Shown: positions 53,929 to 63,987, numbered from the stretch's first letter. The stretch is 64,000 nt of DNA from UMGS1491 sp944380925 (GCA_944380925.1 CALWJD010000001.1:1-64000); one strand, 5' to 3'. Program-made: numbers and translations. Notes: generated from the letters alone by a model not told the origin.

Positions 53929-56172
53929 TTAAAGCTTGAGTTGTTCACAATTTTCATCGCTTGAGGAAGGAAGTTTTCCTGCAGACGGAATATTTTTTGC
54001 ACGGTAGACGGAATAATTTACAAACATGCCATCTTTATATTCCTCCGCCGAAATCACCCTATGACCTTTCTTTTGCCTCATAACCGCAACGCCTTGCGTA
54101 CTTTTAGATTGCTTAATATTAACAAGTGCGCTATCAAAAATCAAAATTTTACCTGATGAGGAAGTTAAAATAAAATCCTTATCTGCATGCTCATACAAAA
54201 CACAAATTAATTCATCATTGGCGCTATATGCATTTATAAGCTTTTTGCGGTTTGTTTTTGTATAATACGCTTTCATATCAACTTTCGCAACTTTTCCGCT
54301 CTTATAAAAAAACATTGCAAATCCGCTGTAATCATTGGTAACAACCATACATATAACTTTTTCGCCTTTTTCAAGTTCCAAAAACGCAGGTAAATACTCC
54401 CCGATATTACTGGATTTCGTATCACCAAATGAATACCCTCTTGATTTATATACTTGGCACTTATCGGTAAAAAACAAAAGCTCAGAGCGATTTGAACCTT
54501 GTATTTCGGCTATTATCTCATCATCACTTTTTAGTTTTTGCTCAGAATTCATCTTAAGCGATTGAGATGTTATTTTTTTGAAATATCCTTCTTTTGTTAG
54601 AAAAAACGTTACAGCATAATCCGAAACTATCTCTTTTTCCTCGTAAACATCTATATTTTCCGCTTTTACTATATCGCTTTTACGTGATTCGGAATAATTT
54701 TTAGAAACTTCCTTTAGCTCTGCAACGATTATATCGTAAATCTTTTTTTTTTCAGAAAGTATATTTTCAAGTTCTTTTATGTCAGATTTTAAACTTTCAA
54801 TTTCACTCGTGCGCTTTAATATATATTCCCTGTTTAAATGTCTTAACTTTATTTCGGCCACAAATTCAGCTTGAGTTTCATTAATTTCAAAACCGCTCAT
54901 TAAATTTGGAACAACCATACATTCTTCTTCGGTTTTACGAATTATTGCTATAGCTTTATCAATATCAACAAGTATTTTTTCAAGGCCCTCAAGAAGATGA
55001 AGTTTATCCTTCTTTTTAGCTAAATCAAATGCCGTTCTTCTTCTTATGCACTCAGACCTAAAAGCAAGCCATTCATCAAGTATCTCTTTAATACCCATAA
55101 CCTTGGGAGTTCCGCCGACTAAAATATTAAAATTGCAAGAAAACGTATCCTCAAGCGATGTCAGCCTAAATAGCTTTGCCATGAGTTTATCAGGGTCGGT
55201 ACCTCTTTTTAAATCGATCGTGATTTTAAGTCCATCGAGCCCCGTTTCGTCACGAATATCCGAAATTTCACGAACTTTTCCGAGTTTTGAAAGCTCAACC
55301 ACTTTTTCAATTATCAATTCACTCGTGGTGGTAGGAGGAATATTTAATATATCTATACAATTATATTTTTTATCGTAAATATATTTTGCACGTACCTTTA
55401 TGCCGCCCCGTCCGGTTTTGTAAATTTCGTTAATTTTATCTTTATCATAAATTATTTCTCCTCCGCCGGGAAAGTCGGGCGCAATAAGAGTCGAAGATAC
55501 ATCATGCTCATTATTTTTAATGTATGCAATAGCCGTATCGCACACTTCTTTTAAATTAAAAGGACAAATGGAACTTGCCATTCCGACCGCTATTCCCGTA
55601 TTCGAATTAACTAAAACAGACGGAAACGTACACGGAAGCAGCGACGGCTCTTCCAAAGTGTTATCATAGTTCGGAACAAAATCAACGGTATCTTTATCTA
55701 TATCCTTAAAAAGCTCTTTGCAAATATTCTCGAGCTTTGCCTCCGTATATCTTGATGCCGCACACGCCATATCTCTTGAATAAAACTTACCAAAATTACC
55801 TTTTGAATCAACATAAGGGTGCAAAAGCGCTTCATATCCCCTGCTCATACGAACCATGGTATCGTAAATGGCGCTATCACCATGCGGGTTTAGCTTCATG
55901 GTTTGGCCTACTATATTTGCAGATTTAGTGCGAGTGCTGCCAAGCAGTCCCATTTTATACATGGTAAAAAGCAATTTTCTATGTGAAGGCTTAAAGCCGT
56001 CTATTTCAGGTATTGCGCGCGAAGTAATAACGCTCATGGCATAGGGCATGTAGTTTTTTTCAAGTGTATCGGTTATGCCTTCCTCCACGACTTTACCTGC
56101 ATTATATATAAATCCGTTAACACCGGATGAATTTGCCGTACTTTCTTTAGATTTTTTTCGTTTGATTGCCAA
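53929..56172 (-). CDS. parC: DNA topoisomerase IV subunit A-like
   Basis: This 747-residue type IIA topoisomerase subunit has the catalytic Tyr in DMACAASRYTEAKL. The QRDR-like helix is SANIVGQTMKLNPHGDSAIY, and the C-terminal beta-propeller is short (TQGVAVMRQKKGHRV). The length and abbreviated C-terminus fit ParC rather than GyrA. The start is TTG after GGAGGTGAAG. It pairs with parE, 19 bases upstream. Confidence 0.9.
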   Translation of the reverse strand: MAIKRKKSKESTANSSGVNGFIYNAGKVVEEGITDTLEKNYMPYAMSVITSRAIPEIDGFKPSHRKLLFTMYKMGLLGSTRTKSANIVGQTMKLNPHGDSAIYDTMVRMSRGYEALLHPYVDSKGNFGKFYSRDMACAASRYTEAKLENICKELFKDIDKDTVDFVPNYDNTLEEPSLLPCTFPSVLVNSNTGIAVGMASSICPFNLKEVCDTAIAYIKNNEHDVSSTLIAPDFPGGGEIIYDKDKINEIYKTGRGGIKVRAKYIYDKKYNCIDILNIPPTTTSELIIEKVVELSKLGKVREISDIRDETGLDGLKITIDLKRGTDPDKLMAKLFRLTSLEDTFSCNFNILVGGTPKVMGIKEILDEWLAFRSECIRRRTAFDLAKKKDKLHLLEGLEKILVDIDKAIAIIRKTEEECMVVPNLMSGFEINETQAEFVAEIKLRHLNREYILKRTSEIESLKSDIKELENILSEKKKIYDIIVAELKEVSKNYSESRKSDIVKAENIDVYEEKEIVSDYAVTFFLTKEGYFKKITSQSLKMNSEQKLKSDDEIIAEIQGSNRSELLFFTDKCQVYKSRGYSFGDTKSSNIGEYLPAFLELEKGEKVICMVVTNDYSGFAMFFYKSGKVAKVDMKAYYTKTNRKKLINAYSANDELICVLYEHADKDFILTSSSGKILIFDSALVNIKQSKSTQGVAVMRQKKGHRVISAEEYKDGMFVNYSVYRAKNIPSAGKLPSSSDENCEQLKL

Positions 56173-56191
56173 CTTAACTTCACCTCCAAAA

Positions 56192-58171
56192 TTAACTTAT
56201 ATCCAAATTATCAACATAAAGATGACCTGTTTCAATAATATGTTCTTTTCTTCCCGCCAAGTCATCACCGAGTAAAATATCAAAAACACGAGAAGTTTCC
56301 TCGGCATCTTCAGGCACAACTTTAATAAGCCTACGTGTTTTAGGGTTCATGGTGGTAAAATTCATCATATCGGGCTCGTTTTCGCCAAGTCCTTTAGAGC
56401 GCTGAATGGTATACTTTTCATTACCTATTTTTTTAATAAAATCTTCTTTTTCAGACTCATTATAAGCAAAATAAGTCTCGCTTTTGGTATTAATTTCATA
56501 AAGAGGAGATTCCGCAATAAAAACCTTACCAACCTCAATTAATTTAGGAACAAGCCTATAGAGCATCGTAAGTAAGAGTGTACGAATTTGAAATCCATCT
56601 ACGTCCGCATCGGTGCAAAGTATCACTTTATTCCATTTTAAAGAGTCAAGATTAAAAGAAGATAAATCCTTGGAAGCCTTACCGGTCTTAACTTCCACTC
56701 CGCAACCTAAAACTCTTACCAAATCCGTTATAATTTCACTTTTAAAAATCCTACCATAATCGGATTTTAAGCAATTAAGAATTTTACCTCTTATTGGAAT
56801 TATCGCTTGGAAATTTGGGTCTCTTGCTTGTTTACAGGCACCCAAAGCCGAATCGCCCTCAACAATAAATAGCTCTCTTTCGTCAACGTCTTTGCTTCTG
56901 CAATCCACGAATTTGGCAACTCTGCTCGCCATATCCATACTGCCGGTTAGTTTTTTCTTTAGATTAAGACGCGTTTTTTCGGCATCTTCACGGCTACGTT
57001 TATTTATTAAAACTTGATTTGCTATTTTTTCCGCATCGTCGGGGTTTTCTATAAAGTAAACCTCCAAATGACGCTTTATCATCTGGGTAAGAGCTTCTTG
57101 AATACCTTTGTTTGTTATTGATTTTTTGGTTTGATTTTCGTAAGAGGTAACGGTTGAAAAAGAAGATATAATAACAACCAAGGAATCTTCTATATCCGAA
57201 AAACTAATTTTACTTTCGTTTTTATTATACTTACCATTTTGTTTAAGATATGAATCAATCTGCGAAACAAAAGCGCTTTTAACGGCCTTTTCAGGCGCTC
57301 CGCCATGCTCTAAATAGCTTGAGTTATGGTAATACTCGAGCAAATTTATCTTGTTTGAAAACGCGACCGCAACCTGAGCTTTAAGTTTATAAAAAGGCTT
57401 ATCTTCCCGATCTTTGACTTTAGTTTCAAGTTCCCAATTTTGAACAGGCGTTAAATAATCCTCGCCCAAAATTTCATTTGCATAATCGGAAACACCATTT
57501 TGATAGAAAAATTCTTGTTCTTTGGTTCCGTCTATATCTTGATATTTTAAAATAAATTTTATGCCGGAATTTACAACAGCTTGACGTTTTAAAACATCGG
57601 CAAAGTATTCATAAGGAACCGTGATATCCGTAAAAACCTCCAAATCAGGTTTCCATTTTATCTTAGAACCCGTATTTTTACGTTTATATTCTTCTTTTTG
57701 TAGTCCGCCTATATTCTTACCTTTTTCAAAATGAAGTTTATAAAGAAAACCATCACGCTTAATTTCAACGTCCATATACTCGGAAGCATACTGAGTCGAA
57801 CAAAGTCCAAGGCCGTTAAGTCCCAGTGAATACTCATAACTTTGCTGATTTAGGGTGTTGTACTTGCCGCCCGCATAAAGTTCACAAAACAAAAGCTCCC
57901 AGTTGAATTTTTCTTCCTTACTGTTATAATCAACGGGAATTCCTCTGCCCTGATCTTCAATTTCAATGGAATTATCGATAAATCTTGTAACTTTTATTAT
58001 ATTTCCGTGGCCTTCCCTAGCCTCGTCAATGGAATTCGAAAGTATCTCAAAAATAGAATGCTCGCAGCCCTCAAGCCCATCCGAGCCAAAAATAACTCCC
58101 GGGCGTTTGCGAACCCTATCCGCTCCTTTTAAAGAAGATATACTTTCGTTATCATATCTGTTTTTAGTCAA
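56192..58171 (-). CDS. parE: DNA topoisomerase IV subunit B-like
   Basis: This 659-residue subunit has a GHKL ATPase (SNSIDEAREGHGN, EDQGRGIPVDYNSKE) and a Toprim domain with EGDSALGACKQARD and CTDADVDGFQIRTL. EGDSALGAC replaces the more usual EGDSAGGSA, a divergent form seen in a second type II topoisomerase of Clostridia. With ParC it decatenates chromosomes. A consensus promoter precedes it at 58226-58254. Confidence 0.9.
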   Translation of the reverse strand: MTKNRYDNESISSLKGADRVRKRPGVIFGSDGLEGCEHSIFEILSNSIDEAREGHGNIIKVTRFIDNSIEIEDQGRGIPVDYNSKEEKFNWELLFCELYAGGKYNTLNQQSYEYSLGLNGLGLCSTQYASEYMDVEIKRDGFLYKLHFEKGKNIGGLQKEEYKRKNTGSKIKWKPDLEVFTDITVPYEYFADVLKRQAVVNSGIKFILKYQDIDGTKEQEFFYQNGVSDYANEILGEDYLTPVQNWELETKVKDREDKPFYKLKAQVAVAFSNKINLLEYYHNSSYLEHGGAPEKAVKSAFVSQIDSYLKQNGKYNKNESKISFSDIEDSLVVIISSFSTVTSYENQTKKSITNKGIQEALTQMIKRHLEVYFIENPDDAEKIANQVLINKRSREDAEKTRLNLKKKLTGSMDMASRVAKFVDCRSKDVDERELFIVEGDSALGACKQARDPNFQAIIPIRGKILNCLKSDYGRIFKSEIITDLVRVLGCGVEVKTGKASKDLSSFNLDSLKWNKVILCTDADVDGFQIRTLLLTMLYRLVPKLIEVGKVFIAESPLYEINTKSETYFAYNESEKEDFIKKIGNEKYTIQRSKGLGENEPDMMNFTTMNPKTRRLIKVVPEDAEETSRVFDILLGDDLAGRKEHIIETGHLYVDNLDIS

Positions 58172-58225
58172 ATTTATATCTCCTTACACAACCAAAAATA
58201 TTTGTAAACTGTTCCCAAGACTTTA

Positions 58226-58254
58226 ATTATATATCAAACAGCATTTTGGGTCAA
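58226..58254 (-). promoter_or_regulatory. Sigma-A promoter of parE-parC
   Basis: TTGACC (58249-58254) and TATAAT (58226-58231) are 17 bases apart, about 55 bases before the parE start. A second TTGACA lies just upstream. Confidence 0.75.
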
Positions 58255-58310
58255 ATTTTTGAGCTGTTTGTCAACAGATATAATACCCTTACAAAAACCC
58301 ATTTACACAA

Positions 58311-58340
58311 AAAATCCTTACTCTCTGAGCAAGGATTTTT
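58311..58340 (-). terminator. Terminator of azlCD
   Basis: AAAATCCTTaCTC-tct-GAGcAAGGATTTT forms a stem with one mismatch, with T-runs on both strands. It follows azlD by a few bases and protects parE from read-through. Confidence 0.75.
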
Positions 58341-58343
58341 TAT

Positions 58344-58664
58344 TTATGCAATTAAACTTATAACGTAGTTTGCGATAAAAACCGCCACAGTTGAGGAAAC
58401 CAAAACCGTTACAAGCCCTTTTTCAAAGTACGAAAGAATAACAGCCGTTATAACCCCGATTATTGCCGAAAGCGGACTACCGGTTGATTTGAAAACTTCC
58501 GGAAAAGTCAAAGAAGTTAAAACCGCATAAGGTATATATGCAAAAACAGAATTTAAAAATTTATTCTTTATTTTATTTTTAAACACAAACAGTGGAACTA
58601 CCCTACAAATAAACATAGCCACTGCCATTGCAAGTATTGCGTATATAAGTTGCTGTGTACTCAT
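58344..58664 (-). CDS. azlD: Branched-chain amino acid exporter subunit AzlD
   Basis: This 106-residue protein has four membrane helices (LIYAILAMAVAMFICRVVPL, VFAYIPYAVLTSLTFPEVF, AIIGVITAVILSYFEKG, VSSTVAVFIANYVISLI). It matches AzlD, the small partner of AzlC. Its ATG overlaps the azlC stop. The complex exports branched-chain amino acids or analogues. Confidence 0.92.
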   Translation of the reverse strand: MSTQQLIYAILAMAVAMFICRVVPLFVFKNKIKNKFLNSVFAYIPYAVLTSLTFPEVFKSTGSPLSAIIGVITAVILSYFEKGLVTVLVSSTVAVFIANYVISLIA

Positions 58665-59410
58665 TATTCTTCTTCCTCCTTATCCTCAACCGGAAATAAA
58701 ACCGCACCGATAAGTGAAGTTGCAACAGCGCAGATAATGATAATCCATGCCGAACCGAGAGCATTTTTGATTACGGGTATGCACTCTAAAACAGCACTGA
58801 GTGCCAAAGCCATCAAAACTACCACCAAAACCGGTTTCGATTTTTTCGCCGGAGGAACAATTACAGAAATAAACATAGCGTAAACGACTATTCCAAGCGC
58901 TGCCAAAACTGATTTGGGCAAAAGACCCGTGGTAAAGCATCCAAGCGCATTTCCTATCACAAATCCAAGATACGGAACTGTTGCCAAACCAAATAAATAA
59001 GAAGCACCAAGCTTTCCTTTTTGCTGCATGGCAAAACCAAAAATTTCGTCAGTGTTTAAAAGTCCAAATCCAAGCCTTTGAAGCGTGCCCATGCTTTTAT
59101 CAAACTTTTGAGCTATGGTTATGGAAAACAATATATATCTACAATTCATCACGAGCAGCGTAAGAGCATACATAATAGCCGCCGTTTCTCCGCCGCTAAA
59201 AAGGTTGATGGCCGCCAACTGGCCCGAAGCGGTATAAATTGCCATACTCATAAACTGCGCCATCCATGCACCTATTCCGGACTGCACCGCCGCAAATCCA
59301 CATGCCATAGAGGCCGGTATATAACCAAGACCTATCGGAATACCATCTTTAAATCCTTTCATGTACCCCATAGGTTTAGACGTTTGATTTTTAACCTGTT
59401 CCAATTGCAT
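58664..59410 (-). CDS. azlC: Branched-chain amino acid exporter subunit AzlC
   Basis: This 248-residue protein has about seven membrane helices. It has the AzlC opening GFKDGIPIGLGYIPASMACG and FMSMAIYTASGQLAAINLF, then MNCRYILFSITIAQKF. AAAAGG precedes the ATG at 59410, and a GTG lies one codon upstream. It is cotranscribed with azlD from the promoter at 59462-59490. Confidence 0.94.
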   Translation of the reverse strand: MQLEQVKNQTSKPMGYMKGFKDGIPIGLGYIPASMACGFAAVQSGIGAWMAQFMSMAIYTASGQLAAINLFSGGETAAIMYALTLLVMNCRYILFSITIAQKFDKSMGTLQRLGFGLLNTDEIFGFAMQQKGKLGASYLFGLATVPYLGFVIGNALGCFTTGLLPKSVLAALGIVVYAMFISVIVPPAKKSKPVLVVVLMALALSAVLECIPVIKNALGSAWIIIICAVATSLIGAVLFPVEDKEEEE

Positions 59411-59461
59411 CACACCTTTTGAAAATATAGATATAAATAGATATAGATACCGAGAGTACTC

Positions 59462-59490
59462 ATTATATTATGTTTGGTTCTAAAAATCAA
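59462..59490 (-). promoter_or_regulatory. Sigma-A promoter of azlCD
   Basis: TTGATT (59485-59490) and TATAAT (59462-59467) are 17 bases apart, about 50 bases before azlC. Confidence 0.7.
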
Positions 59491-59548
59491 TAATCAAATA
59501 AAAAAATTTATTTTTTTAACTTTTATTAACATATTTAAAATTATAATA

Positions 59549-59577
59549 TTGACAAAAAAACTTTCAAAATATAAAAT
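59549..59577 (+). promoter_or_regulatory. Sigma-A promoter of the HIT gene
   Basis: TTGACA (59549-59554) and TAAAAT (59572-59577) are 17 bases apart, about 50 bases before the HIT-family start. Confidence 0.75.
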
Positions 59578-59629
59578 ATCTCTTTGTGTTACATACTATT
59601 CAATTATATAAGTTGGGGGACTTACAAAT

Positions 59630-59968
59630 ATGGATTGTATTTTTTGTAAAATTGCAAATAAAGAAATACCCGCCAGTGTGGTATACGAAGACGATAAAAT
59701 TTTAGCTTTTAAGGATTTGGAACCGGTAGCTCCAAAACATGTTTTAATAATACCAAAAAAACACATCGATTCCGCAAATAATATAAATGAAGGAAACTCG
59801 GAAATAATATCCCATATTTTTAAATGTATTCCAAAAATAGCAAGCATGCTTGATTTGAAAAACGGATTTCGGATTATCAACAATTGCGGCGCTGATGGCG
59901 GACAAACCGTAAATCACATTCATTTTCACTTAATCGGCGGCAAAAAACTTGGTTGGCCTCCGTGCTAA
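59630..59968 (+). CDS. hinT: HIT-family nucleotide hydrolase
   Basis: This 112-residue protein has CIFCKIANKEIPA at the start, with the CxxC pair of HinT-like proteins, and the catalytic HxHxH in NHIHFHLIGG. It hydrolyses AMP-lysine-type phosphoramidates. A short GGGGG-rich site precedes the ATG. It shares its orientation with the PRTase gene 44 bases downstream, probably one operon. Confidence 0.94.
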   Translation: MDCIFCKIANKEIPASVVYEDDKILAFKDLEPVAPKHVLIIPKKHIDSANNINEGNSEIISHIFKCIPKIASMLDLKNGFRIINNCGADGGQTVNHIHFHLIGGKKLGWPPC

Positions 59969-60012
59969 TTTATTAAACCTACTAAATTACTAATATATAA
60001 GGTGACAACAAC

Positions 60013-60561
60013 ATGAACAATCAAAATTTTTTTAACATCAAAATAGCAGGCTGCGAACGAACCCTCCCGCTATGTTCGGTAAGTGACAAACTAAAAATCG
60101 CGGCTTTCATAATGTTTGGGGACGTTGAAATAACAGAAAAATCCGCTTGTGAACTCCTTAAAATATGTCCGGATTTTGATATTTTGGTAACGGCCGAAAG
60201 CAAAGGTATCCCCCTTTGCTACGAAATGGCAAGACAAAGTGGAAAAAATTATATAGTTGCAAGAAAATCCGCAAAACTATACATGAAAAGCCCCATTTCC
60301 GTAGATGTTAAATCCATAACAACAGCAAATATACAAAAACTATATCTTGCAGAAGAAGAAATTAAAAAAATAAAAAACAAAAGAATTTTGCTTGTTGATG
60401 ACGTTATAAGCACAGGAAAATCCATAGCCGCACTCGAAGAATTAGTGACCAAAGCAAATGGAAAAATTGTAGGTAAAGCGTGCGTACTCGCCGAAGGGGA
60501 TGCTTGCCGAAGAAATGATATAATATTTTTAGAAAAGCTACCCGTTTTCCCCATAGAATAA
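60013..60561 (+). CDS. Phosphoribosyltransferase, adenine PRTase-like
   Basis: This 182-residue type I PRTase has the PRPP-binding loop ILLVDDVISTGKSI. An upstream ILVTAESKGIPLCYEMARQS resembles APT and PurR-like proteins. It is longer at the N-terminus than typical APT and lacks its usual end, so it may belong to the APT-like subgroup found beside HIT genes. A substrate of adenine or another base is likely but not proven. AAGGTGACAAC lies before the ATG. Confidence 0.82.
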   Translation: MNNQNFFNIKIAGCERTLPLCSVSDKLKIAAFIMFGDVEITEKSACELLKICPDFDILVTAESKGIPLCYEMARQSGKNYIVARKSAKLYMKSPISVDVKSITTANIQKLYLAEEEIKKIKNKRILLVDDVISTGKSIAALEELVTKANGKIVGKACVLAEGDACRRNDIIFLEKLPVFPIE

Positions 60562-60587
60562 AACAAACACAAAAATAGACATTATTC

Positions 60588-60630
60588 CCAAGCATAGTGT
60601 ATAATTAATGCTTGGGATTTATATTTTTGA
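60588..60630 (+). terminator. Hairpin terminator enclosing a TATAAT
   Basis: TCCCAAGCAT and ATGCTTGGGA form a perfect 10-bp stem around AGTGTATAATTA, followed by TTTATATTTTT. It fits a terminator after the PRTase gene. The TATAAT in the loop could also be a -10 element for comEC with the repeat as operator. Confidence 0.55.
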
Positions 60631-60670
60631 AAATATAGAAACAATCTTTATAGGCTATATGTTGGTGAGT

Positions 60671-62881
60671 ATGAAAAGACCTCTTGCTTTAATCGGCATA
60701 ACGTATCTTATATCTTTAACTTTTTTAAATCTTGTACCGGATAGTTTTATAAAATATTCGGTATATGTGTTTGCCGTGCTGTTTTTCATCTCGCTAATTT
60801 TTAAAAAACTTCGCAAATCTTGGGTACTGCCTACATGTTTTGCAACGTGCTTTATATCCACGATAATACAAACTGCCAACATATCAAAAGTAAATGAGAT
60901 TCAAAAATTAAACGGGGAAAAACATATCGTAAGCGGTAAGATATACGATGTTCCTTATAAATCGGGAAACTTATATGAATATACAGTACAAATACAATCA
61001 ATAGATAAAACCGAGGTCAAACCATTTTTTGTAGATTTAAAAACCAATTCCGCTATCGACGGGGATATATACTCGGAATTTACAGAAAAAATAAAATTTG
61101 AACCTATCTTTCCTAATTTAAAAATGTATTATTATTCCAAAAATATATTTATCCTCGGTAAACTCAGCGAAAACCAAAATCATAAAACCACAGATACATA
61201 CGATAAAGACTGGCGCTATCATATTTTAAAACTAAGACAAAAAATAATATCCATACCTAAAGAATTTTTAAATCCCGACATTTGCAGCGTAATAAATGCA
61301 GTGCTAATAGGCGAAAAAAACGATATGCCCGAAAATATAAAAAAGGATTTTCAAAAAATAGGCGTTTATCATTTACTCGCAACCTCGGGAATGCACGTTG
61401 CAATAATTTCTCAGTTTATATTCTACATATTTAAAAAATTAAAAATAAAAGAAAAAAATTCCGCGCTACTTTCTTCTTTAGTAATGGTTGTATTTATGGC
61501 CGTAGTAGGCTTTACTCCTTCTGTTACAAGGGCTTGCATAATGGCAATAATATATTTTTTGGGAATATGCATATCCAAAAAGTCGGATCCGCTGAACTCA
61601 CTCGGAACAGCCACTTTAATAATATGCGCCGTGAAACCCTTTGCTTCTTGCGATGTAAGCCTATGGCTAAGTTTTCTTGCGACACTTGGAATTATACTTT
61701 GCTATAGTCCCATAAAAAATTATATATCTGCAAAAATCAAGCCCCCGAAAAGTGCCTCTTTGGATTACGTTATTTCAACACTTTCGGTAACTTTATGCGC
61801 TTTTATATTTACAATTCCGATAGCTATATTGCAATTTAAAAAAATATCCCTACTCTCCCTCATATCAAATCTGATATTTATCCCGGGAATAAATATAATA
61901 ATTAACTTATCGGCTATCATAAACACTTTAAAAATCGTAAGCGTACCAAATTTTGCGTTAGAACCAATAGTTATGGTTTGCGGACATATAACAAATTCAC
62001 TGATAAAAACTTCTGAATTGCTTGCAAGTATCCCCTACGCTTGTATTTCACTTAACTACCAAGAAGCTTATGTTTGGCTTCTTTTTACAATGATACTGAT
62101 TGCGTTAACCATAATAATAAAGCCAACTAAGAAAGCATTCACCGTAGCCTCTCTTATATCTGTAAATGCTGCTTTAATATGCATATTCTTGCATCAAATT
62201 TTTAATGATAACAAACTTGATGTTTCGTTTGTTCCTTGCAAAGACGGTATTTGCGCCATACTTTCCAAGAATAATCACTTGGCAGTTATTTCGTGCGTTT
62301 CGGATAATTCGAAAATTGAAAACATCTCTGACACCATATCGGATTCCTGCACCAAAGATATAGACTACTTAAATTTATATATAGAAAAAAACACAGACGC
62401 AAACGCAAAAAAGATACAAGATTTGGTTTATAAATATCCGGTTTCAAATACAGTACTAAATTCAGGCCATTCCATAAAATTTAAAAACAGCAAAAAACAC
62501 AATATAACTTTCTATAAATCAAATGCAAAAACAACTTTTTGGGGAGATATATCCGTCACGAATTTAAAAATCGGAAACCACACATATATAAAAATAGACA
62601 CGCCAAACATAAACTTTATAATATTTCCAGACGGCGGTAATGCAGAAAAGCTACCTGAAAATTGGAAATCATGTAAAATTTTAGTTGCAAACGGTTTGCC
62701 TATTAACTATTCGTGCATAAATTTTGAAAGAGCCATTATATCATCAAACTCAAAGGATTCTTCGGCAAATATCACAAAGCTACTAAAAAATGGAAAAACC
62801 GCTTTTTCGCTTTATGATCAAGGTGAAATACACATAAAAGCAAATCAAAAAGGAAACTATAAACTAAGGAGGTTTGCCTAA
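60671..62881 (+). CDS. comEC: ComEC/Rec2-type DNA-uptake channel protein
   Basis: This 736-residue membrane protein has an N-terminal membrane/OB region, a central competence domain with HLLATSGMHVAIISQF and many helices, and a C-terminal beta-lactamase-like domain from about 530. That last domain (VSFVPCKDGICAILSKNNHL, then LVANGLPINYS) lacks the HxHxDH zinc motif of active ComEC forms, so it may be structural only. The start at 60671 is chosen for the GGTGAG site just upstream; the frame is open 21 codons earlier. The last codons overlap the ribosome-binding site of holA. Confidence 0.88.
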   Translation: MKRPLALIGITYLISLTFLNLVPDSFIKYSVYVFAVLFFISLIFKKLRKSWVLPTCFATCFISTIIQTANISKVNEIQKLNGEKHIVSGKIYDVPYKSGNLYEYTVQIQSIDKTEVKPFFVDLKTNSAIDGDIYSEFTEKIKFEPIFPNLKMYYYSKNIFILGKLSENQNHKTTDTYDKDWRYHILKLRQKIISIPKEFLNPDICSVINAVLIGEKNDMPENIKKDFQKIGVYHLLATSGMHVAIISQFIFYIFKKLKIKEKNSALLSSLVMVVFMAVVGFTPSVTRACIMAIIYFLGICISKKSDPLNSLGTATLIICAVKPFASCDVSLWLSFLATLGIILCYSPIKNYISAKIKPPKSASLDYVISTLSVTLCAFIFTIPIAILQFKKISLLSLISNLIFIPGINIIINLSAIINTLKIVSVPNFALEPIVMVCGHITNSLIKTSELLASIPYACISLNYQEAYVWLLFTMILIALTIIIKPTKKAFTVASLISVNAALICIFLHQIFNDNKLDVSFVPCKDGICAILSKNNHLAVISCVSDNSKIENISDTISDSCTKDIDYLNLYIEKNTDANAKKIQDLVYKYPVSNTVLNSGHSIKFKNSKKHNITFYKSNAKTTFWGDISVTNLKIGNHTYIKIDTPNINFIIFPDGGNAEKLPENWKSCKILVANGLPINYSCINFERAIISSNSKDSSANITKLLKNGKTAFSLYDQGEIHIKANQKGNYKLRRFA

Positions 62882-62882
62882 A

Positions 62883-63914
62883 ATGGCAGAACTAAATTAC
62901 AAGGAGCTCAAAAAAAGCATCTCTGAAAACACACTCAGTCACGTCTACTTTTTACAAGGGGAGCCCTACCTTGTGAAATATTTTGAAAATCTTTTAAAAA
63001 AGCAAATTTTAGGAAACAAACACAGCGATTTTGATATCGTTTCTTTTAATAGCGAAAACTTAAATTTAGATAAACTTTCCGTAGCGCTTGAAACCTTTCC
63101 CATAGGAGCCCCAAAAAAATGTGTGGTTATTAAAAATCTTCCACTTACTTCTTGGAATACCGAAGATATTAATAAATTTGTGGATATTATTTCCGATATT
63201 CCCGAATTTTCATATCTGATAATATCACAGTACGAAAGTTTATCATCGGCAAAAAATTTTTCAAAAATCAAAAAATTCATTATACAAAATGGTGTTTTTT
63301 CGAATTTTTCAAAAACCGATATACATATCGAAAAGCAACTGGTACTTTGGGCAAAAAAAGAGTTTGGCAAAATATTATCAAACGAAGATGCGGCATATAT
63401 CAAAAAAATGTGTCCCGAGCACAGCATAGGAGCGCTTAAAAACGAACTTAAAAAAATATGCGAATTCGAACATTCCGAAAACATTACAAAAGAATCACTC
63501 GAAATTTTGGTTTCCTCGAAACTTAAAACAAACATATTCAGTTTACCAAAAGCAATACTCGAAAAAAATTCGGAAAAAGCTTTTAAGATACTTGAAGATT
63601 TATTGGGTCAAAAAGAAGAACCCATAGCAATACTTACGATCATAGCAAATGAATACATTGACCTACATAGAGTAAAATGCTTTTTAGATAGCGGCAAAAA
63701 CCCTTCCGAACTTACAAAAATTTACGACTACAAAGGTAAAGAGTTTAGGCTCAAAAATGCAGAAAAGAAATGCAGATATATGAGCACTGACGATATTAAA
63801 GCATCACTTAGTTATATATTGGAAGCAGATACCAAACTAAAAACCACGTCGTTAAACCCCAGTTTAGTACTTTCCGAGCTAATAACAAAACTTATTTTAA
63901 AAAATAATAATTAA
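62883..63914 (+). CDS. holA: DNA polymerase III subunit delta
   Basis: This 343-residue clamp-loader subunit has the opening LSHVYFLQGEPYLVKYFENL and VSFNSENLNLDKLSVALETF. PIGAPKKCVVIKNLP follows, with helical domain III at the end (LKTTSLNPSLVLSELITKL). It lacks Walker motifs as expected for delta, which opens the sliding clamp. The ATG at 62883 has AGGAGG 10 bases upstream. The usual order comEC-holA in Firmicutes supports the call. Confidence 0.94.
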   Translation: MAELNYKELKKSISENTLSHVYFLQGEPYLVKYFENLLKKQILGNKHSDFDIVSFNSENLNLDKLSVALETFPIGAPKKCVVIKNLPLTSWNTEDINKFVDIISDIPEFSYLIISQYESLSSAKNFSKIKKFIIQNGVFSNFSKTDIHIEKQLVLWAKKEFGKILSNEDAAYIKKMCPEHSIGALKNELKKICEFEHSENITKESLEILVSSKLKTNIFSLPKAILEKNSEKAFKILEDLLGQKEEPIAILTIIANEYIDLHRVKCFLDSGKNPSELTKIYDYKGKEFRLKNAEKKCRYMSTDDIKASLSYILEADTKLKTTSLNPSLVLSELITKLILKNNN

Positions 63915-63929
63915 TTTAAAATTTTTTAT

Positions 63930-63958
63930 TTGATTTAACGCTTTATAAATGGTAGACT
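63930..63958 (+). promoter_or_regulatory. Possible promoter at right edge
   Basis: TTGATT (63930-63935) and TAGACT (63953-63958) are 17 bases apart, about 30 bases before a partial gene start. Confidence 0.4.
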
Positions 63959-63987
63959 ATCTAAGTGATTTTATGGAGGGATGTATT

